The notes under the pieces are model-generated. The model made no database searches and had not been told where the DNA came from. It saw only the letters and a list, made by a program, of their open reading frames with translations. Below, piece by piece: positions 7,034 through 14,699 of a stretch of 22,758 nucleotides of DNA; within the stretch, counting starts at the first letter, position 1, and the number at the start of each line of letters is the position of its first letter. Made by a program: the position numbers and the translations under genes. Source of the DNA: an uncultured Methylobacillus sp. (GTDB lineage: Bacteria > Pseudomonadota > Gammaproteobacteria > Burkholderiales > Methylophilaceae); contig CAMLDO010000034.1 in assembly GCA_946478865.1 (NCBI GenBank), forward strand, positions 1 to 22,758, given 5' to 3'.

Positions 7034-8917
7034 TTACTGCCCGAGCGGATAGGTCAGGCTTTTCGGCAGCCCTACGCCGTTATCGTTTTTTTCTTCCTTT
7101 TCCTGCCCGGCGGGAGCGGCGGCACTGGCCGGAGGAGCGGCCGGCGGCGCTGCGGGGCGATTCATCAATGGCGCCAGTATGGCAGGCAAGGCACCGCCGC
7201 GGATGGAGGTCGGCACGCGGCCGAGGCTGCTTTCGGTGCCTATCATGACCTCGGCGCTGGCTGCGCTCTGCACGGGCAGATTGCGGATCACATGCGGCGT
7301 GATCGACAGGATGACGTCGGTCTTGGTGCGCTCATTCACCTTGTTCGAGAACAGCCTGCCCAGCAAGGGAATATCCCCCAGGCCGGGCAATTTGCTGATG
7401 TCGCTGCGGTCCTGATCGTTGATCAAACCGGCCAGTATCTGGGTCTCGCCATCATGCAGGCGCAGCAGCGTGGTGGCGTTGCGCGTCCCGATCTGAAATA
7501 CGCGCGAACCGTTGATGGTCGTGAACGAAGGTCCCAGCGTGCCCACATCGAGGCCGATTCGGATCGCGACATCGTCATCGATATTGACCGCAGGCTCGAC
7601 TTCGAGCTTAAGCCCCACATCCACGTACTGCACGTTTTCCGAGATGGTCCCGGTTGAAGACACATTCGAGGTAATCACGGGAATGCGGTCGCCGATATGA
7701 ATCTTGGCTTTTTCGCGATTGCGCACCCGGATGCTGGGATTGGCGAGCAGGTTGGCTGCGCCGTTGGTGTCCTTGAAGTTGATAGCAGGGTTGGGCGTGA
7801 CGCCGATATTCTCCGAAGACAGGTTCTTGAGCGTGCGCATGGTCAGCGTGGCATCGTCGCCCGACAGCACCGAAAGCTGGTTCGGATACTTGATGCCCAG
7901 TTCCGATGCCTTGTTGCGGTTGATCTCGAGAATCTCGACATCCAGCACCACCTCCGGGTCGGCGATGTCTTGCGCCAGCACCAGCTGCTCCGCCATGCGT
8001 ATAACTTCCGGCGTATCGCGGATCACGACCAGGTTGATCTTCTCGTCGGTAAAAATGTCCTTCACCTGCAGCATGCTTTTCAGCAAGCCAGCCGTCTGCT
8101 TCACGTCTGCGTTGGCGAGGTAGAACGTGCGCATCGCCAGCTCCTGGTATTCGCGCGCCTTGACGGCATTATTAGGATACACCACCACGGTGTCCTCGTT
8201 GACCACCTTCTTCTGCAACTGGTTGGCCGAAAGCAGCGAATCCAGCACATCCTGCAAAGGAGCGCTCTTGATGAACACCGTGGTTTTCTGGTCGCTGCGA
8301 ATGTCCTTGTCGAGGATGAAGTTGATGCCGGTCGAACGCGACAAGGCCTCGAACACCATCTTGAGGTTGGCTTCGCGGAACTCTAGGGAAATGGGCTTGC
8401 TGTTGTTCGTTTTCAGCACCGGCACCATCGCCTTCTTTTCCTCGCGCTTCTTGAGGATGATGGTGTAAACCGACAGCGCGTCGCGATCCTTGGGGTTTTC
8501 CATGAGTACCTGACGCACGCGCTTTTCGGCACCGAACTCGTCCCCCTTGGCCAGCAGCATCTGAGCCTCCACGACCATTGCCGGGTGACGCCGGAAATTG
8601 GCAATGCGGTCCAGTTCGCCGATGGCGCGTTTGTTCTGCGCATCCAATGCCAATACTTCGCGCAGCAAGCGCTCGGCTTCGTCGAGGTTACCGGACAACG
8701 ACGCCTGCTCTGCGCTCTCCAGCAACCCCTGCACCTGTTCGGCCCGTTCCTTCAGATAGGCCATGCGATCCGGGGTTTCCGGCGCGGATCGAGGAATCTC
8801 TGAGCCCGGAGGGGCGCCAGGGTCCCTCGGCGGCGGGTTTTCCCATGGCAATGCGGTGCAACTGACCAACCCCGTCAGTAGCAGGACTATGGATATCCGG
8901 TTATTGATTATTCGCAT
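7034..8917 (-). CDS. Lipoprotein secretin (GspD/PilQ/MshL-like) with helical-repeat N-terminus
   Basis: 627 aa outer-membrane channel protein. The signal peptide ends in a lipobox, LVSC, with Cys20 as the likely lipidated residue. Residues about 52-150 look like TPR-type helices (SGNLDEAERLLREVLALDAQNKRAI). An STN/N0 domain follows (about 175-250, ISLEFREANLKMVFEALSRSTG), then one N1-type secretin domain (about 255-340). The C-terminal secretin barrel contains LHDGETQILAGLI and KLPGLGDIPLLGRLFSN. The end is a Pro/Ala-rich, then charged, tail. Typical T2SS GspD has N0-N1-N2-N3 and no lipid, so this one is closer to pilus secretins. AAAGGG precedes the ATG. Its start overlaps the PilP-like gene by 17 bp. 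Confidence 0.93.
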   Translation of the reverse strand: MRIINNRISIVLLLTGLVSCTALPWENPPPRDPGAPPGSEIPRSAPETPDRMAYLKERAEQVQGLLESAEQASLSGNLDEAERLLREVLALDAQNKRAIGELDRIANFRRHPAMVVEAQMLLAKGDEFGAEKRVRQVLMENPKDRDALSVYTIILKKREEKKAMVPVLKTNNSKPISLEFREANLKMVFEALSRSTGINFILDKDIRSDQKTTVFIKSAPLQDVLDSLLSANQLQKKVVNEDTVVVYPNNAVKAREYQELAMRTFYLANADVKQTAGLLKSMLQVKDIFTDEKINLVVIRDTPEVIRMAEQLVLAQDIADPEVVLDVEILEINRNKASELGIKYPNQLSVLSGDDATLTMRTLKNLSSENIGVTPNPAINFKDTNGAANLLANPSIRVRNREKAKIHIGDRIPVITSNVSSTGTISENVQYVDVGLKLEVEPAVNIDDDVAIRIGLDVGTLGPSFTTINGSRVFQIGTRNATTLLRLHDGETQILAGLINDQDRSDISKLPGLGDIPLLGRLFSNKVNERTKTDVILSITPHVIRNLPVQSAASAEVMIGTESSLGRVPTSIRGGALPAILAPLMNRPAAPPAAPPASAAAPAGQEKEEKNDNGVGLPKSLTYPLGQ

Positions 8918-9569
8918 CTTCGCCCTTTGCTTTCATCCCTGAAGCCAACTGTCTTGCCATCGCCTGTATCCCGCTTATCGCCTGTGCATCGACCACAGCT
9001 GGCGGGTTCTTTTCCGAATGGTTTTCTTCCACCTGCACCTCGTTTGCTGCGGCCGATTCCGTGGCGCGCATTTCCGGCATATCCTCGCCCAAGGGAATGA
9101 CTTGCCTGACCTTCAAGGGCAAGTACGTCACAGTCACGACTTCGGGTGCAATCCCTTCGACGCGATAGCTATCGCCCAGCGTATCGCCCTCGCTGACCAC
9201 CACTACCTTGTCGCCCTGGTACAGAAAGGCGCGCAGTCTGCCGTCTTCGGTCATCTTGCCAAAGTATCGATACGCAACCGGAGGTGCCTTGGGTGGCGCA
9301 GGCCGTGCTACCGGTGTGCGTAGAGGCGCGACCCACGTTTTGGCATCGAACGGGTTTCCGGTTGCATCCTCCTGCCAGCGGCGCTCGGGCAATGCCGCGA
9401 GCGTCGTGGGTGTCACCACTGAAAGAGCCACCGGCATTGATGGCCGGACAGGAACGCTGACCTCCGCGCCGGCGTCGCTGCTGGACTCACGCGCCGTCTG
9501 CAATGTCAGATAAAGCGTCACGAGCAAGGCGCCCAAGAGGAAGATGCGGATCAGGCGCGTGCGTCCCAT
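8901..9569 (-). CDS. PilP/GspC-like periplasmic alignment protein
   Basis: 222 aa from the ATG at 9569, which shares one base with the upstream stop (TGATG) and has GGAG five bases before it; the GTG at 9572 would be too close to that site. One N-terminal membrane helix (about residues 7-23, IFLLGALLVTLYLTLQ), a Pro-rich linker, then a beta-rich block YRYFGKMTEDGRLRAFLYQGDKVVVVSEGDTLGDSYRVEGI and VTVTYLPLKVRQVIPLG. This pattern is that of PilP and the HR domain of GspC, which connect the inner-membrane platform to the secretin. No PDZ domain is visible. Its place just before the secretin fits that job. I recall relatives annotated as parts of a 'secretion system X'. Confidence 0.78.
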   Translation of the reverse strand: MGRTRLIRIFLLGALLVTLYLTLQTARESSSDAGAEVSVPVRPSMPVALSVVTPTTLAALPERRWQEDATGNPFDAKTWVAPLRTPVARPAPPKAPPVAYRYFGKMTEDGRLRAFLYQGDKVVVVSEGDTLGDSYRVEGIAPEVVTVTYLPLKVRQVIPLGEDMPEMRATESAAANEVQVEENHSEKNPPAVVDAQAISGIQAMARQLASGMKAKGEDANNQ

Positions 9570-10102
9570 CACTGCTCCGAAAGATAAAGCGTCAGTCTCA
9601 AGCGCGCCTCAACGACATCGCTGGCCGCATCCTCGCGCACCATGCTGAGATCATCCAGCACAGCGAAAGGCATGCGGTTCATGAGGCGCGCGCTGAAGCG
9701 GCGGACGGTCGGGTAGTCGGCATAGACAGGCAGGTCGATCTGATAACGCCCATAGGGTTCGTTGCCGTTTCTGACATAGCGGTAATCGCCCATGTCGAGC
9801 AGCACGTCCAGTTCTTTCGCCGTGCTGAAGATCAGCGACAGCCATTGGGGCAAGGTGCGGAATGACGGCAGCGCGGCGTAAACGGGCGCTTGGGAATTCG
9901 CAGCAACTCTCAGCGCAGGATCGGGGGCTGCGGCTTTGGCGAGCATGCTGGCATGACGCGCAGTCGCCTCCGTGTGCTGTTTCATCGCTGGAACAATCGC
10001 CAACACATGATATGCCAGCGCGAATATCAGTCCTGCCAGCGCCCCCAGCCACCAGCCGCGCCACTCGAGCAGCCGCGCCATCTCCCAGGATATGCGGCTC
10101 AT
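9569..10102 (-). CDS. PilO/GspM-like inner-membrane protein
   Basis: 177 aa from the ATG at 10102, overlapping the upstream stop as ATGA and preceded by GGAGAG; another in-frame ATG at 10117 is less likely. It has a short cytoplasmic start, one membrane helix (about residues 18-38, WLGALAGLIFALAYHVLAIVP), a helical stretch, then a ferredoxin-like periplasmic domain with YGRYQIDLPVYADYPTVRRFSARLMNRMPFAVLDDLSMVRE and ARLRLTLYLSEQ. This is the layout of PilO and GspM, which pair with PilN/GspL in the inner-membrane ring. Sequence similarity is weak; gene order (M-N-O-P-secretin) carries much of the assignment. Confidence 0.75.
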   Translation of the reverse strand: MSRISWEMARLLEWRGWWLGALAGLIFALAYHVLAIVPAMKQHTEATARHASMLAKAAAPDPALRVAANSQAPVYAALPSFRTLPQWLSLIFSTAKELDVLLDMGDYRYVRNGNEPYGRYQIDLPVYADYPTVRRFSARLMNRMPFAVLDDLSMVREDAASDVVEARLRLTLYLSEQ

Positions 10103-10614
10103 GAAGCGGCTCTCCATGACACCGTAATCGTGAAGCTTACCGGCTGGCCGGGCGCATCCTCGTTGACCGTGTGATTGGTGAGATACGCCTGCAAAAAGCC
10201 CGGCTGGGCTTTCAGCCGCTCGATATAGTCCAGCACATCCGCGTACCGCGCCGCCTCCCCGTGCAGCACCGCTTCGCCACGAGTCAAATTGGGTTGCAGC
10301 GAGAGCAGAACGGCCTTGTCGGTCGCCGACTGCTCGATGCCATTCAACAGGGCTTCCCATGGCGCATCCAGACGCCGAACCAGGGAGTCGGCCCCTTCTT
10401 GTCTGTAGCGCCGGTCGACCGGCTTGGCAGTCGTGACAGGAGGAGCTATCGATACCATGTCCAGAGCAGCGGTTTCCTCCTGGATTTTCGCGTGATAAAG
10501 CACGGGCGCGATCACCAGCAGCGCAGCCAGCGCCAGCCATGCCAGATTAATGAACAGTTGGCGTTGCCGATGTGCATGAAAGTCCAGCCTGAGTGTCGGG
10601 ACGCGACGCTTCAT
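10099..10614 (-). CDS. PilN-like inner-membrane protein
   Basis: 171 aa. A basic N-terminus, one membrane helix (about residues 22-41, INLAWLALAALLVIAPVLY), and a periplasmic domain with LDAPWEALLNGIEQSATDKAVLLSLQPNLTRGEAVLHGEAARYADVLDYIERL. The phrase W-E-x-L-L-x-x-I-E followed by a small alpha/beta domain is typical of PilN and of the C-terminal part of GspL. It starts within the stop of the PilM-like gene (ATGA) and ends within the start of the PilO-like gene. Together these two neighbouring genes would replace a single GspL, as in type IV pili. Confidence 0.8.
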   Translation of the reverse strand: MKRRVPTLRLDFHAHRQRQLFINLAWLALAALLVIAPVLYHAKIQEETAALDMVSIAPPVTTAKPVDRRYRQEGADSLVRRLDAPWEALLNGIEQSATDKAVLLSLQPNLTRGEAVLHGEAARYADVLDYIERLKAQPGFLQAYLTNHTVNEDAPGQPVSFTITVSWRAAS

Positions 10615-11351
10615 AGGAGGAACCCCTCGTCATGCAGGAAATGCAGCTCGACGCCGCCGGCATTCTCCATTCGCCCTGTCGGTTTATGTGCATGTACGAA
10701 CACCGGTGGCGGCAGCGCGTCTCCCTTCTTGGCGATCTCACGCGTCACAACCGCCGCCAGGCTCTCCCGCCAGTTTTCTTCCAGGGGGTGCGCAAGCACC
10801 GTGTGTATTGCCCCTCCCCGCGCATACCATGCCGTGCAGGTTCCCGGCTCTGTGACAAACAGCCAGAAATCGCTCCCCAGGGTCCGCCGGAAGCGATTGA
10901 GAACGCATGCCGCATATGGCTCCATCGAGAGCAGACGCCGGCCTTGCTCCTGCAACTCTGAAACAGCGTGTCTGTACAGCACCTGATCGACGGCAGCCAT
11001 GATCACAGGCTGCCCGTACCTCTGGCGCGACAAACCGATACGCCAGTCGCCCGGCTGGCCGCGAAAAATGGAGGCACATGCATGTTGGCCATACGCTTCC
11101 CACTCGGCCGAAGTTTCCAGCGACGCTTGCCAGGGAATAGTCAGCACATGCGCATAATGCCCGGAAAGGTTCAGTCGGATGGGTAAAGGCGCTTCACCCA
11201 GTACGGTTTTCAACGCAGCAAACGGAGACTCGACGGGAACCTCGATCTCTGCAACTTCGCGCCGGGTATGCGGGATACGCCTTATCCGGGCCCATTTTGC
11301 GCGCCCGGGTTCAAGATATATCTGGTGATATTCAAACCACGGCCGTAACAC
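10611..11351 (-). CDS. PilM/GspL-N-like cytoplasmic platform protein (short)
   Basis: 246 aa with a GTG start at 11351 supported by AGGAGA at 11363-11358. No signal peptide or membrane helix. The body (LPIRLNLSGHYAHVLTIPW, VIMAAVDQVLYRHAVSELQEQGRRLLSMEPYAACVLNRF) recalls the actin-like fold of PilM, MshI and the cytoplasmic part of GspL, which link the ATPase to the membrane ring. It is about 100 residues shorter than PilM, and the clear ATP-binding phosphate loops of PilM are not evident. Its start lies 20 bp inside the end of gspE. Position between the ATPase and the PilN-like gene is the strongest argument. Confidence 0.68.
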   Translation of the reverse strand: MLRPWFEYHQIYLEPGRAKWARIRRIPHTRREVAEIEVPVESPFAALKTVLGEAPLPIRLNLSGHYAHVLTIPWQASLETSAEWEAYGQHACASIFRGQPGDWRIGLSRQRYGQPVIMAAVDQVLYRHAVSELQEQGRRLLSMEPYAACVLNRFRRTLGSDFWLFVTEPGTCTAWYARGGAIHTVLAHPLEENWRESLAAVVTREIAKKGDALPPPVFVHAHKPTGRMENAGGVELHFLHDEGFLL

Positions 11352-13002
11352 GATTGATCTCCTGCAGGGTGGTTTCCCCGCGCCGCACCAACTCCAGTGC
11401 CGATTCGCGCAAGTAACGGGTGCCGGCCTTGCGCGCAGCCTCCTTGACGTGCCGGATGGGTGCGCGCGCGACTATCAGTTCACGGATTTCGTCACTAAGC
11501 ATGAGCATTTCGCTGACGGCCTTGCGTCCCTTGTACCCTGTGCCGCGGCAGGCCCCGCAACCGTGTCCGCGGCTGAATTGCATCCCATCCGCCTCGTCAA
11601 GGGCAAGACGGGATTCCGCCAGTAGTTCGGCAGACGGTCTCTCCGGTGCCGAGCATTGCGGGCAATTAAGGCGTACCAGCCGCTGTGCCAGCACTACATT
11701 GAGTGCCGACACGAAACTGTATGGATCGACCTCCATGTTGAGAAAGCGGCCGATCACGTCGAAGACATTGTTGGCATGCACCGTAGTGAACACCAGATGC
11801 CCGGTCAGAGCCGATTGCACCGCGATTTGCGCCGTTTCCGAATCGCGGATCTCCCCTACCATGATCTTGTCCGGATCGTGCCGCAGAATGGAGCGCAAAC
11901 CGCGTGCGAACGTGAGCCCCTTCTTCTCGTTCACCGGAATTTGCAGCACGCCCGAGAGCTGGTATTCGACCGGGTCCTCAATCGTGATGATCTTGTCCTG
12001 CCCGTTGTTGACCTCGGAAATGGCCGCGTACAACGTGGTCGTCTTGCCGCTGCCGGTCGGCCCGGTCACCAAGATCATGCCGTAGGGCGCATGGAACGCC
12101 TGGCGCATTTCGGCGATGGATTGCGCATCGAATCCGAGATAATCCAGACGCAGGCCACGCAGATGATCGGTCAACGCCTGCTTATCCAGAATGCGGATGA
12201 CAGCGTCCTCGCCATGGATGCTAGGCATGATGGAGACGCGAAAGTCGATGTCGCGGCCGCGCAAACTGATACGGAAACGCCCGTCCTGCGGCACGCGCCG
12301 CTCGGAAATATCCAGCTCCGACATGACCTTGATGCGGGAAATCATCTGCCCGGCCATTGCTGGCTCGCTGACACTGCCTATCTGTACCAGCACGCCGTCG
12401 AGCCGATACTTGATGGTCAGTCCGCCGGCAGTGGTTTCGAGATGGATATCGCTGGCCTCGGCCTTGAGGGCGTCATACAGCGTGGAATGCACCAGCTTCA
12501 CGACCGGGCTGGTGCTTTCGGTGATGGATACCAGGGACAACTCCTCGCCGCCCGCCTTGCCCGCCGCCATGCTGCTCAAAGGCAGGGCATCATCCAGTGC
12601 CTTCAGCCCTTCCTCATAACGCGCAAGATAAGCCGCGATATCCGCATGATGCGCCAGGTACCAGCGAGCGCTGCCCCGCACTCTCCCTTGCGCCCAAACT
12701 GGCAAGGTATCGGAAAAAGCATCGGCGAACACGATGACGGACGTACCGTCCTGATCACGCAAAGCCAGGCATTCCCGCTGCGAAGCCTCGGCGAAACTGA
12801 GGGTGTCGAAGTCAGGCTGAAGCTGATTCAACCCTTCCATCGTCACCACGGGATAACGCAATGCCACGCCCAATGCCGCGATAAACTCGGCCGCCGGCAT
12901 GCGGCTGGCCTCTTCCAGCGCTTCGATCAAGCGCTGCCCTCCCTGACGCGCCAGTTCGCGCGCCATCGGGAGATGCATCAACACATCCGCAGCCTCGCTC
13001 AT
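11332..13002 (-). CDS. gspE: Type II secretion/pilus assembly ATPase GspE
   Basis: 556 aa hexameric motor on the cytoplasmic side. An N-terminal GspE/MshE-like domain (about 1-140) is followed by the catalytic core: Walker A GPTGSGKT (314-321), Asp box IEDPVEY (341-347), Walker B IMVGEIRDSET (380-390) and His box LTGHLVFTTVHAN (399-411). The zinc motif has Cys447, Cys450, Cys482 and Cys485 (CPQC and CGAC), a mark of assembly rather than retraction ATPases. Its ATG overlaps the gspF stop (ATGA). All catalytic elements are intact, so the machine should be powered. No PilT-type retraction ATPase is in the window. Confidence 0.96.
   Translation of the reverse strand: MSEAADVLMHLPMARELARQGGQRLIEALEEASRMPAAEFIAALGVALRYPVVTMEGLNQLQPDFDTLSFAEASQRECLALRDQDGTSVIVFADAFSDTLPVWAQGRVRGSARWYLAHHADIAAYLARYEEGLKALDDALPLSSMAAGKAGGEELSLVSITESTSPVVKLVHSTLYDALKAEASDIHLETTAGGLTIKYRLDGVLVQIGSVSEPAMAGQMISRIKVMSELDISERRVPQDGRFRISLRGRDIDFRVSIMPSIHGEDAVIRILDKQALTDHLRGLRLDYLGFDAQSIAEMRQAFHAPYGMILVTGPTGSGKTTTLYAAISEVNNGQDKIITIEDPVEYQLSGVLQIPVNEKKGLTFARGLRSILRHDPDKIMVGEIRDSETAQIAVQSALTGHLVFTTVHANNVFDVIGRFLNMEVDPYSFVSALNVVLAQRLVRLNCPQCSAPERPSAELLAESRLALDEADGMQFSRGHGCGACRGTGYKGRKAVSEMLMLSDEIRELIVARAPIRHVKEAARKAGTRYLRESALELVRRGETTLQEINRVTAVV
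11358..11363 (-). promoter_or_regulatory. Ribosome-binding site fixing a GTG start
   Basis: AGGAGA read on the minus strand, inside the last codons of gspE, lies six to seven bases before the GTG at 11351-11349. It supports that GTG as the start of the PilM-like gene; the frame has no ATG near its 5' end. Confidence 0.7.
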
Positions 13003-14186
13003 CCAACCGCTCCCGCCAGTTCGAAAATCGGCATGTACATCAGCAGCACGACCGCCCCGACCAGCAAGCCGATCACCATCATCAAGATCGGCTCGAACAA
13101 ACGCGTAAACAGATCCACGGCACGCGCAAGCTCTTCCTCATGAAATGCCGCAGCGCTCTCCAGCATTTCGCTCATGCTGCCGGTCTGCTCCGCCACGCGC
13201 AGCAAGCGTAGCGCAACCGGCGTGGTCAACCCGTGACGATGGAATGCTTCGGACAGCGACCACCCCTCACGAATGGAAGTCCGCGCCGCTTGCAGGCTGG
13301 GCCGCAAGCCGGGCTCCAGTACGCCAGCCGCCATGTCCAACGCACTCACGGTCGGAATGCCGCCGCGCAGCAGCATGCCCAGGGTACGGTATAGCCGCGC
13401 AAGGAAGAAAATCTGCAGGATGCGCCCGACTGCCGGAATTTTGCGCAGGCAGGACAACACCCAGGCGCGCGCCCATGGTTGCCGCAACCACAGCCAGACA
13501 GCCGCCAACGCCACCGCCGCATATGCCGCCAGCGCATGCCCATGCGTGGAGATCAGCTGTCCCCACTCCAGCAACATGCGCGAAGCAAACGACACGGCAT
13601 CGCTGCGGTCCGCATAAATCGTGCTGAAGCGCGGCACCACATACCCCAGCATGAACAGCAGTACCAGGCTGCCGAACACGATAATCATCGCCGGATACAC
13701 CGAGGCGCTCACCAGCTTCTTGCGGATGGCATCCACCTGCCCCTGGTAGGCAAGATAACGACTTAGCGCTTCTACGATCTCGCCCGACGTCTCGCTTGCG
13801 CGCACGGAAGCCGAAAACAAGGGTGGAAAAGCTTCAGGAATATGTTCCATTGCGTCGGCCAATGTTCGCCCTTCGCGCAGCAGGCCTACCAGACGCGCAA
13901 TCACCACCCCGGCATGTGAGGCCTGCTCGCGCTCCGCCAGGGTATCCAGCGCATCGACGAGAGTGATACCTGCGGCCAGCAGAACTTTCAGCTCCTGACA
14001 GAACAAGGCCAGTGGAAATCCGGTACGCCGCAACGGCAACGAAAACAGCGGCCGTTCAGCCCGCGCACTCAGGACCGAAAGGCCTTGAGCTGCCGCAGCC
14101 TGTAAGGCCTCCTGCGAATTGGAAGCATCGAGCGAAAGCGAAAGCACCGTGCCCTGCCGACTCATCGCCTTGACCTGGAAGCGCAT
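12999..14186 (-). CDS. gspF: Type II secretion inner-membrane platform protein GspF
   Basis: 395 aa, normal for the family. Two repeats of the GspF/PilC helical domain are visible: the first starts FCQELKVLLAAGITLVDALDTLAE and includes SASVRASETSGEIVEALSRYLAYQ; the second starts LARLYRTLGMLLRGGIPTVSALDMA and includes LRVAEQTGSMSEMLESAAAFHEEEL. Three hydrophobic membrane regions lie near residues 165-190, 215-235 and 370-390. It sits at the centre of the inner-membrane ring and moves pseudopilin subunits when driven by GspE. The start lies three bases after the gspG stop, and the end overlaps gspE by 4 bp. Confidence 0.95.
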   Translation of the reverse strand: MRFQVKAMSRQGTVLSLSLDASNSQEALQAAAAQGLSVLSARAERPLFSLPLRRTGFPLALFCQELKVLLAAGITLVDALDTLAEREQASHAGVVIARLVGLLREGRTLADAMEHIPEAFPPLFSASVRASETSGEIVEALSRYLAYQGQVDAIRKKLVSASVYPAMIIVFGSLVLLFMLGYVVPRFSTIYADRSDAVSFASRMLLEWGQLISTHGHALAAYAAVALAAVWLWLRQPWARAWVLSCLRKIPAVGRILQIFFLARLYRTLGMLLRGGIPTVSALDMAAGVLEPGLRPSLQAARTSIREGWSLSEAFHRHGLTTPVALRLLRVAEQTGSMSEMLESAAAFHEEELARAVDLFTRLFEPILMMVIGLLVGAVVLLMYMPIFELAGAVG

Positions 14187-14189
14187 CGC

Positions 14190-14618
14190 CTAGCCCTTCG
14201 TCATTCCCGCATCATGCGAAGAGATATCCGCAGCCTCGCCGCTGCCGCCAACCTTCCCGTCCTTGCCGTAAGAGTAGAGATCGTATTCGCTATTGGTACC
14301 GGGAATCCGGTAGAGATAAGGATTGCCCCATGGATCAGGCGGAATGCCCTTGCTGAGGTAGGGCCCGGTCCAGCGCGTTTCGTCGGCCGGCTGTTCGACC
14401 AGGGCCTTGAGACCAAGCTCGCCCGAAGGATAGTGGCCAGTGTCCAGCCGATACATATCCAAGGCTTTTTCCAAGGCATTGATCTGCGCACGCGCAGCCT
14501 TGACTTCGGACTTTCCGACCTGGGAGAAATAGCGCGGTCCAACATAGCCCACCAGCAAGCCGATGATGACCATGACGACCAGCAACTCAAGCAGCGTGAA
14601 ACCTGACGAACGACGCAT
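14190..14618 (-). CDS. gspG: Major pseudopilin GspG
   Basis: 142 aa from the ATG at 14618, which has GGAG eight bases upstream; a GTG at 14642 is possible but sits nearer the terminator. The leader MRRSSG^FTLLELLVVMVIIGLLVGYVGPRYF is a perfect prepilin site with Glu at +5. The rest is classic GspG: KALDMYRLDTGHYPSGELGLKALVEQP, WTGPYLSKGIPPDPWGNPYLYRIPG and the Ca2+-loop region DLYSYGKDGKVGGSGEAADI. It is the main subunit of the periplasmic pseudopilus. First gene of the secretion operon, 40 bp downstream of an intrinsic terminator belonging to the gene before it. Confidence 0.96.
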   Translation of the reverse strand: MRRSSGFTLLELLVVMVIIGLLVGYVGPRYFSQVGKSEVKAARAQINALEKALDMYRLDTGHYPSGELGLKALVEQPADETRWTGPYLSKGIPPDPWGNPYLYRIPGTNSEYDLYSYGKDGKVGGSGEAADISSHDAGMTKG

Positions 14619-14658
14619 ATTGCTGACTCCGGACACAATCACTTTGGCATAAGCGCAT

Positions 14659-14684
14659 AAAAAAACCCCCGCATATACGGGGGT
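14659..14684 (-). terminator. Intrinsic terminator after the GlcG/HbpS-like gene
   Basis: A perfect 7-bp stem, ACCCCCG (14665-14671) and CGGGGGT (14678-14684), with a 6-nt loop. On the minus strand it is followed directly by a run of seven T (14665-14659). It begins 16 bp after the stop at 14700. On the plus strand CTTTTC follows, but no plus-strand gene lies before it. This is the clearest intrinsic terminator in the window and should separate transcription of the 14700 gene from gspG, unless read-through is used. Confidence 0.9.
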
Positions 14685-14699
14685 CTTTTCATGACAGGA

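Noticed and set aside
11656..13143. Open frame of about 495 codons on the plus strand opposite gspE
   Set aside because: It lies over intact gspE with all catalytic motifs on the other strand; the antisense protein is low-complexity and unrecognised.
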